A stretch of DNA of 64,000 nt from Aselliscus stoliczkanus (taxonomy: Eukaryota > Chordata > Mammalia > Chiroptera > Hipposideridae). The stretch lies in assembly GCA_033961575.1 (NCBI GenBank), contig CM066740.1:90627117-90691116 (forward strand). Reading direction: 5' to 3'. A program made the translations under genes and the position numbers. Below, one piece after another: positions 57,461 to 64,000 of the stretch. Position 1 is the first letter of the stretch. The number at the start of each line of letters is the position of its first letter. Under the pieces are notes generated by a model, which was not told the DNA's origin, did no database searches, and saw nothing but the letters and a program-made list of their open reading frames with translations.

Positions 57461-57950
57461 TTATTAGCCCGGGTTCTGCAGAGAAACAGCCCCGCAGGAT
57501 GTGTGTATGGGTATGTGTGTATGTTTACATGTATGTGTGTGTTTACATGTATGTGTGTATGTTTACATGTATGTGTGTGAATACATATATATTGTTGTGA
57601 ATATATGAATAAGGAACCGGCTCATGTGATTATAGAGGCTGACAAGCCCCAGGATCTGCCGTCAGCTTAGTTCAGTCTTGAAGGCGAGCAACCTTGAGAT
57701 CCAGGCAGATCTGATGTTTTCATTCAAGCCTGAAAGCAGAAAAAAAGAAAAATCGATGTTTTATTCAGGCCCTCATCTGATTCGATGAGGGCCACCCACA
57801 TTAGGGAGAACAACCTGCCTTACCCAGTCATGACGCAAATGTCATTCTCGTCCAGAAATACCCTCACAGAAACACCCAGGACAACGCCCGACCAGATGTC
57901 TGAGCACCCTGTGTCTCAGTCACGTTGACACATAAAATTAACCATCACAA
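57461..57950 (-). mobile_element. ERVL LTR, MLT2-like, with internal TG-rich expansion
   Basis: On + it runs from TTATTAGCCCGGGTTCTGCAGAGAAACAG through GGCTCATGTGATTATAGAGGCTGA and GAGGGCCACCCACATTAGGGAG to GTTGACACATAAAATTAACCATCAC. This is the reverse complement of an MLT2-type LTR as I recall it. A degenerate GTATGTGTGTATGTTTACAT repeat sits at 57500-57595. No coding part. Confidence 0.65.
57500..57595. repeat. Degenerate tandem repeat, unit about 18-20 bp
   Basis: TACATGTATGTGTGTRTGTT occurs about four times inside the MLT2-like LTR. Confidence 0.85.
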
Positions 57951-58358
57951 GCCTACCCCTTGTCAACTTGACACCCATTCACATCTCCGTAAACCATACT
58001 TACCTCCAAATAAAGACAATAACAAAGTCATAATCTGCCTCGCACCATACGACTCTCCTGCGGAAACTCAAAATGCACTAACTCCTCCCCACCGAGGGAG
58101 GGTAAAGCCCTTGAGTGATGTGTCCTCCGTTTGATATCCCATACTTAAATAGTGTGATGTAATATTAATGATACCTAAAATCTATGATATACAGTCAATA
58201 CATCATATGTTACATGATTAAAGAAGGAAGAAAACAATGATAATGATATTTGCTTAATATGCTTACACATGCACAAACATGTTATTAGCAAAATAAGGAG
58301 GCTGTAGTCATGACAGCAGCAGGCCTCATTTCCGTAACTGGCCCCTGGTCCTAGCTGG
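57951..58358. other. AT-rich stretch next to the MLT2-like LTR
   Basis: About 0.4 kb, strongly AT-rich on the right. It may belong to the neighbouring old repeat, but I do not recognise it. Confidence 0.4.
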
Positions 58359-58360
58359 TA

Positions 58361-58521
58361 CAGTGATACCTTGGTTTGTGAGAATAATTCGTTCCGGAAA
58401 ACGAACTACTCGTACGTATTGCAAGACATCGCTCGTTTACCAAGTTTAAATGTATTAGAAATGTTTGCTCGTCTTGCAGAACCCTCGCAAACCACGTTAC
58501 TCGCAATCCAAGGTTTCACTG
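58361..58521. mobile_element. 161-bp mariner-like MITE
   Basis: Left end CAGTGATACCTTGGTTTGTGAG; right end CTCGCAATCCAAGGTTTCACTG, its inverted partner with three mismatches. TA flanks both sides (58359-58360, 58522-58523). The inside repeats the end motif (CTCGTACG, GCTCGTTTACCAAG, CTCGCAAACCACG). No coding capacity. A different family from the TTGGGTTGTC elements. Confidence 0.85.
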
Positions 58522-58523
58522 TA

Positions 58524-61500
58524 TTTATAACCATCTTCTTCCACCACCCACTCTGTATTGTCTGGATGGACAGAATACACATTAGCTATTTCTCAGCCCC
58601 CATTTCACAGCTTAGCTGAACTGATTAGATGTGATTAAAGGATTTTATGTCTGGCTGGTTGAAGAGACAGGGATTAAGCCATAAGGAGCTTTTCTTTTCC
58701 TGGCATCTCCAAACTTCCTTGCGGACCAGAGCAATGCTCCTGGCTGCTTTTGGACTCTTGGCTGCTTTTCTTATAACGCCAAGTTCTTTTCCTGCATTTG
58801 TATTCATGAGATCAGTCCCAAACGATTAAGCCTCCTGTGGTTTTGCAACCCATAAATGATTGAGTGTAAAAGCTGGGAGTTGAGAAAACATCATAGCCCC
58901 ACATCTCATTTTGTAGATACGAGAGCCAGAGAGGTTAACCAAGTCGCCTGAAGTCACACAGCAAGCTCCAGGCACAGCAATACGCGGAACTCTCGTCTGC
59001 TGGCCTAGCACTGCTTTTTATCCTCTCTCATCCCTAGAAATGGAGACTGACCCACACAGGGCCATCTTTGCCCCATGCTGTGCCCAGGGGCCTCCGCTCC
59101 ACCTCAGGCTCTGGGTTTGCTCTCTTCTCTGGCTCCGTCGCTCAAGATGTGTGGGTTTTGAACAGCGAACCCTTCTGGCATTTGACTAGAGAATTCCCTG
59201 GTAGTGGCGTGCCCAGGAAAGTTACAGGATTGTGACACCGCAGAGAAGGGAAAAGGGCAATACGAAAATGTGACAGAGAAAAGGGTCCTTGGTGATCAGT
59301 ACTCCAGGCCATGCAAATCCAGTGTCCTGGACTTACGGCCATCATACGCCCGGGACAGTGAGAGTCCCCTGCAGGACAAGGGGCCTGTGCCAGGCTTGCT
59401 GGAGTCCTTCCCCTGATAAGACGGGCTTGGAGTGGAGTGTGGGGCGGGCTGGGGTTTGGGTGTGGCGGGTCAGGGCCACCTGCCCTGTCTAGCGAGAACC
59501 AAGAGGAGACAGGCTTGCATCAAACATCTGTTGCCCCAGTGTCACTCAGGAAGAGCAGGGTCACGTGCAAACCGACGCCGGTGGTGAAGGGACAGGTGGA
59601 AGCTCACACGATGCTGGATGGCTCTCCGGCTGCAAGGAGACCCTACAGCTTTTCCTTTTTCTATTCCCGGCCCCTTCAGACCGTTATTTTGATTGGCCAG
59701 TTACATGCTATAAGATCAGACTGAATCCCACGAAGAAGCACTTGGATGAAAAGATTGTCGGTAGAGTCATTTTATTAGTGTTGGTAAAGACCTCTGACGA
59801 GGAATGACGATGGTGAATCATTAATAGATATATGTTGCAGCTGCTGTAGAAATTAAATCTGTTCCACAGTGTGTTTTGCAGTTTTATGGCCATTATACAG
59901 AGCCCTCTGGGAGAGTCTCAGAAAGGACGTTCCATAAATTTGGTCTGTCCTCGTATTGCGTTCCATTTTACAGCAATAATCTGGCATTTTAAAGTGCTTG
60001 AAGGTACCACCCCTTTCAGTGGCAATGAAAGGACGTGCAGGGGAAGGGATGTGAGCAGGCTCTGGGGGTGGGGCCGCCCTCTTCTTTTCAGGGTGCACAG
60101 AAAAGGGGTCAGCTGTGATCAGTGTTCCCTGGAGAGGGATTTAGTCCAGTATTCCCTGAGGCTCCCTGGTAAACCTTAGTGAGTATGTCTCTTTTTCAAT
60201 TGTCCTCCCAACAAACAAAACAAAATCCACTTCAGGGTTCCTGATAGAAGACACTTTGTAGCGTGGATCACACTCTCGTCTCACTGCAGTGCGGCCTAAG
60301 GAGTGCCAGTCAGGTGAGCCCCGCCCAGACTTGGGGGGACTCGTTCATCCACTGTTTGCTCGTGGACCATGGTCACTGCCAAGTCACCACCCCAGCTCTA
60401 TTCCCATGGTGACCGTGATGCTTGGCCAAGCCCTCCAGGCACTTGAGAATGCAGATAGAAAACTTACAGAGCGCGCATGGAAGTGAGGCAAGGGGCTCCC
60501 GAGTCTGGGGGAGTACTGTGCCTCGCCACGCGTCCAAGCGCTGCTCTGAGGCTGGAAGAGCTAAAAGGGGTGCATCCGTGGCGGTGAGGCCAAGTGTGTC
60601 ACGCAGTTCTAAACGGAAGGGCCCCGACACGGTGCCTACAAGACTCGGACTTGAAGGGCTTCAGATTTGGAGCTGGTGTGTGCATCGGGCCTTGGGCGCA
60701 CCCTTGCTGCGGAAGGAACCGGGCCCTCCCCAGAGACCTGAGCGGCCTCCCTCTGGCCAAAACGAGTAGAAGAATGGAGTAAAGGAAATGGAAGGGGAGG
60801 TTCACGTCAGGATCTTAAATGCTTCACAGGAACAGACCTGGGCACCTCCCGCGTGGCTAAGGGTGGCAGCTACCGGGCATCTAGCATCACCTGGAGGGCT
60901 TCCCATGCCGACATCCACGGGTGGTGGGCTCGTTGGGAACAACACGGCCCTCACAGCCAATACCTCTGCTTGTCAACATCCAGGGGTCACCTTCTTGGGC
61001 CCCTGGAAGACTGGACTTCCCAGGGCCCCTACCGTTAGGCAGGGCCACATGACGCGTTCTAGCCAAGGAGCTGTGAGCCCAGGTGACTCATTTCCAGGGT
61101 GACACCGTGGCCTTTGCGCTTTCCTGGGGTCTTGTGCTGAGTTGATGGAACGTGGCCAAAGCAGTTGAGGTCGCTGCATCACTGGGCTGCTGCCGGCGTC
61201 CTGGACGGCTGCCCACTCCCACCGGATTTTATAGGGAAGGCGAACACATTTCTGTCTGCTAAGCTGGTGAGGTGTTGGAACCTTTTTTTGGTTTAATTAC
61301 TGCAGCTTAGCTTAGCTTATCTTGACTGATAGAATAATTGTGTATGATTTGGGGCTGAAACAGAAGAAGGGCCAACTCTCTCAACCTCCTGTGTGAAGGA
61401 AGGTTGTGGAACCTTTATCCCTGGTTCTTATTCATTTCAAAGGGTCCTGAGGGCAACAAGGAGACCCGCAGGCTGGGAGGGGTGCGTGCCCGCCTGGTGG

Positions 61501-61722
61501 GTCCCTGGTGGTCCCACAGGAGCCGTGGGACCAGACGGATGTCTGCCGGCCACTCCTGATTTCCCACCAGAGGAGAACAGCCGAGGGGAGCGTGATCAGC
61601 TTTCACCCCTCAATGAATGAGGCACACCCCTTGGGGGTCTCTGGCTCCTACAAAGGGGAGCAGACAGGGAGCTCTCAAAGCCGGAAGGGCCCCTGGGCAG
61701 CCTGTCCTCAGAAACTTCCTTC
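58524..61722. other. Intergenic
   Basis: About 3.2 kb with one MIR piece (58885-58995). The block at 59,680-60,010 is AT-rich and non-repetitive. No gene recognised. Confidence 0.55.
58885..58995 (-). repeat. MIR SINE, ancient
   Basis: CATCTCATTTTGTAGATACGAGAGCC, GAGAGGTTAACCAAGTCGCCTGAAGTCACACAGCAAG is the reverse complement of the MIR core. Confidence 0.7.
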
Positions 61723-61735
61723 AAGACCGTCCATC

Positions 61736-62062
61736 GGGAGTAGAGGCTTGATCACTGCACTGTACACCTGAAGCGGAGGTTGTATAATATTGTATACCAA
61801 CTGTAATTGAATATATAGATAGTCACGGGATGTGGATTATACGGTGGAAGGGAGTCAAAGAAATTGTAATAGACATGTATGATATGGGGGGAGGGGGTGG
61901 TGAACTGGGGGAGGGGGGTTGACACTTTGAGGGGTAAAAAGTATAACTTGTGCACTGTGTTGTACCCCTGAAACTAATTTTAAAAAAATGTTTATTTTAC
62001 AATAAAAGAATTTAAAAAAATAAAAAATAAAATGTACTTGAATAAACATCAAAAATAAAAAA
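61736..62062 (+). mobile_element. 5'-truncated L1 3' UTR
   Basis: GAGTAGAGGCTTGATCACTGCACTGTACACC through GGGGGAGGGGGGTTGACACTTTG to CCCTGAAACTAATTTTAAAA and an A-rich tail. AAGACC(G/A)TCCATC flanks it (61723-61735, 62063-62075) with one mismatch. It is the sense copy of the 3' UTRs seen reversed at 12.4 and 48.9 kb. Confidence 0.87.
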
Positions 62063-62075
62063 AAGACCATCCATC

Positions 62076-64000
62076 CGTTTGGCTGCGTGCATCCGTCGTT
62101 TGTTTGATAGCTGTTTCCTCGGGTCCTGATCACCACGGACCATGGAGTGTGATGCAAGGCCAGCCTGTAACTGCCCACCTGTGGTTTGTCCCTCCAGTTT
62201 CTATACTCTCACCTGCCCTGCAGTAACCAGTGGGTTTCCACACTGATGGCTACGTCTCACCCTGGAAAGCTGAACTCCTCCTCCTTGTCAGCAGTTTTCA
62301 TCAGAGGGAGGCGGCCAGGCGGAAACGGTTAGCTATGCTAATGGTGGGCAGGAGATTAAACAAGCCCGTAACCAGTGACTCTCCACCAGGCCCGTGGTCC
62401 CACTTGACAGCCGCCCAGGACCAGCTCTGACATTCCGGCTCGTTGGCCGCGTTCTGCACACCTCGCGGCCTTCACGCCTGCTGTCCGTCCGTGAGCTGGT
62501 GACACCAGACAGCTATCACACCTTCTTTGCACATTGTCCCTCTAGCTGTCTGTGGCCACCCAGGTGGCTTTGTGAGGCTGCCCAGAGAATTACTGCCTTG
62601 CTCATCTATCCGTTCCCGGGCCACGTCCCTGGGCTGGTGACAGATTGCTCTCCACAGGGAAAAACCACTTAGAGTGCTTAAGACAGCAGTGACAAATGTC
62701 TCAGAGTTTGGGTTCATTTGAGAAGCCACAAGAATGAAAGTTTCCTGCAAAGGCCTGAAAGGTACAGAAACTGAAGATTGAGACTTAACAGGTCCATTTG
62801 GGACGAGTCCCTGCTCATGCGTGACATTTGGGCAGAGACATTCGAGTGGGTCACTGAGCTGACACATCACTTCATTCTGTCCTGGTTGGCAGAAAAAAAT
62901 CCGATAGACCTTGCGCTCTAGAACAGGGCCCATCTGGGTCCGAGTGATGGGGTCCCCTGAAGGGGCCCCTCTGCCCCCACGTGGCCCCCCCTCCTCTACC
63001 CGCCTGTGGCCTCAGGCGTCTGCATGCGGAGATTTCTTGCTCCTCCCTTGGCCTCCTCTCATCCTGTAAATCTCAGCTGTCTCACCAGCCCTGCTGGCCT
63101 TCCCAGCGCCCCCGAGGGGGAGACTGATGTCCCTGTCACTCTGGGCCCTTCTGCCCTAACACAGAAGTAATGTCTCGGGAAGAGGTGCCTGCCTTGTTTA
63201 TTTTTATATCCCTCGAGGCTGGGCCGGCGCCTCGCATCGGGGGACGGTAAGACATTCAGGTATTCCCCAGCCTCAGGTGTCTCTCAGCCGTGACGTGTGG
63301 AGCAAATCGTTTCTTATGAAATATTTGCAAACAAAGGGCGTGGAAACAGACTGGAGGGAGGTGTCCTGGTTGTCGGGTCCTGGAAGGAAACAGCGCCTCC
63401 AACCTGGGGAGTGGGGGAGGATGCAGCAAAGGGGCTACTTAGAGGACAGCGGGCAGGGTTAGGGGCGCTGAAGGGACAGCGGGATCCTGGGGCTGGCGCA
63501 GCGCGCAGCCCCTGTCGTTCCTGGCCCCGAGGACAAGGGGAGAGTGGCCCCATGGGGAGGGACGCTCACAGAGGCTGTGGCCTTGGACAGAGGGACGTGA
63601 CAAACGCAGTGACTCAGAGAGAAAGCCGAGGCAGTCGCCATCTCCATCAGCACTCCTCTCCCTGATCTGCCTGTGACCCTCGCTGCCCAGGAACCAGAAG
63701 GTGGTGCAGCCAGGCCAGCGTCCGGGAGCCCAGGAGGGTGGGGGTGGGGGACAGTGGTCTGGGGGCCAAGAGAAGGCGTTCACCCCTTGGGCCATTTAGC
63801 ACCGATTCTTGTTTTTGCCTAGGTGACAAACTCGTGTCCCTAACACGGAGCACACAGATACGAGTCAGCTGCCAACCACCACGGCCCGACCAAGCTCTTC
63901 ACGGCCACCTGAAACCGCCACCTGCCACCCACTAAGCTCTCACAGGAGGTGGCATTAGAAAAGGTGGGGGTGAAAATACAGCCCCTAAAGCCCCGTGGCT
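62076..64000. other. Intergenic to window end
   Basis: About 1.9 kb. Apart from an L2-like piece (62990-63262) nothing is recognised. No splice-bordered conserved exon seen. Confidence 0.55.
62990..63262 (+). repeat. LINE-2 3' fragment
   Basis: CCTGTAAATCTCAGCTGTCTCACC, GCCTGCCTTGTTTATTTTTATATCCC and GCCGGCGCCTCGCA follow the L2 3' region in sense orientation, diverged. Confidence 0.5.

Noticed and set aside
1..64000. A novel defence, toxin or biosynthetic gene system
   Set aside because: The window is mammalian and, after ACTR3B, gene-poor. I saw no operon-like or multi-gene coding structure. The only unusual systems visible are transposable elements.

Overview
The window looks like nuclear DNA from a placental mammal, most likely a bat. 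It carries the 3' end of one conserved gene on the + strand, ACTR3B, followed by more than 50 kb in which I find no credible protein-coding gene. The bat call rests on inference. Several tRNA-derived SINE families start GGCCGGCCGAGTGG, or end in tails of the type CAACTAGAYTGAAAAC...CTGTTCCCC that I associate from memory with bat (Rhin-1/megabat-type) SINEs. DNA-transposon MITEs (mariner-like and hAT) with intact target-site duplications (TSDs) are also present, which is unusual in mammals outside bats. Apparently young L1 copies argue against fruit bats, whose L1 is thought to be inactive. No species is assigned. Repeat names come from recognition, not a database search.

Positions 1-12,010 hold the last five coding exons of ACTR3B (1489-1662, 3326-3418, 9340-9465, 10389-10472, 11156-11251). 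All are phase 0 with GT/AG borders and together encode 190 C-terminal residues. A 3' UTR of about 0.75 kb ends at an AATAAA at 11983-11988. The introns carry a palindromic mariner-type MITE, several SINEs, an old L1 piece and L2.

From 12,348 to 15,078 there is an unusual minus-strand L1-type insertion with a perfect 17-bp TSD. It has a GC-rich 5' UTR, an almost intact ORF1 with one stop, and a 3' UTR, but ORF2 is missing except for its last tens of bases. A diverged second copy of a 3' UTR segment lies at the junction. This is the most interesting object in the window: a candidate ORF1-only (HAL1-like) non-autonomous lineage.

From 15 to 64 kb the sequence is gene-poor, consistent with the large gap I recall downstream of human ACTR3B towards DPP6. 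It holds long composite SINEs of about 410-430 bp and their short derivatives, and an old L1 ORF2 fragment split by a SINE (25.9-26.7 kb). There is a GC-rich L1 5' UTR-like block split by a composite SINE (31.8-33.5 kb) and a 131-bp-period tandem repeat broken by an L1 tail (36.2-36.6 kb). Two MaLR-type LTRs lie at 42.8 and 48.0 kb, and two further palindromic MITEs at 47.4 and 48.8 kb. The second of these is split by a 5'-truncated L1 (48.9-50.1 kb). Further on are an hAT MITE (53.5 kb), an MLT2-like LTR (57.5 kb), a second mariner-like MITE (58.4 kb), scattered L2/MIR copies, and simple repeats. A few AT-rich stretches without recognisable repeats could be regulatory, but this cannot be shown from one sequence.
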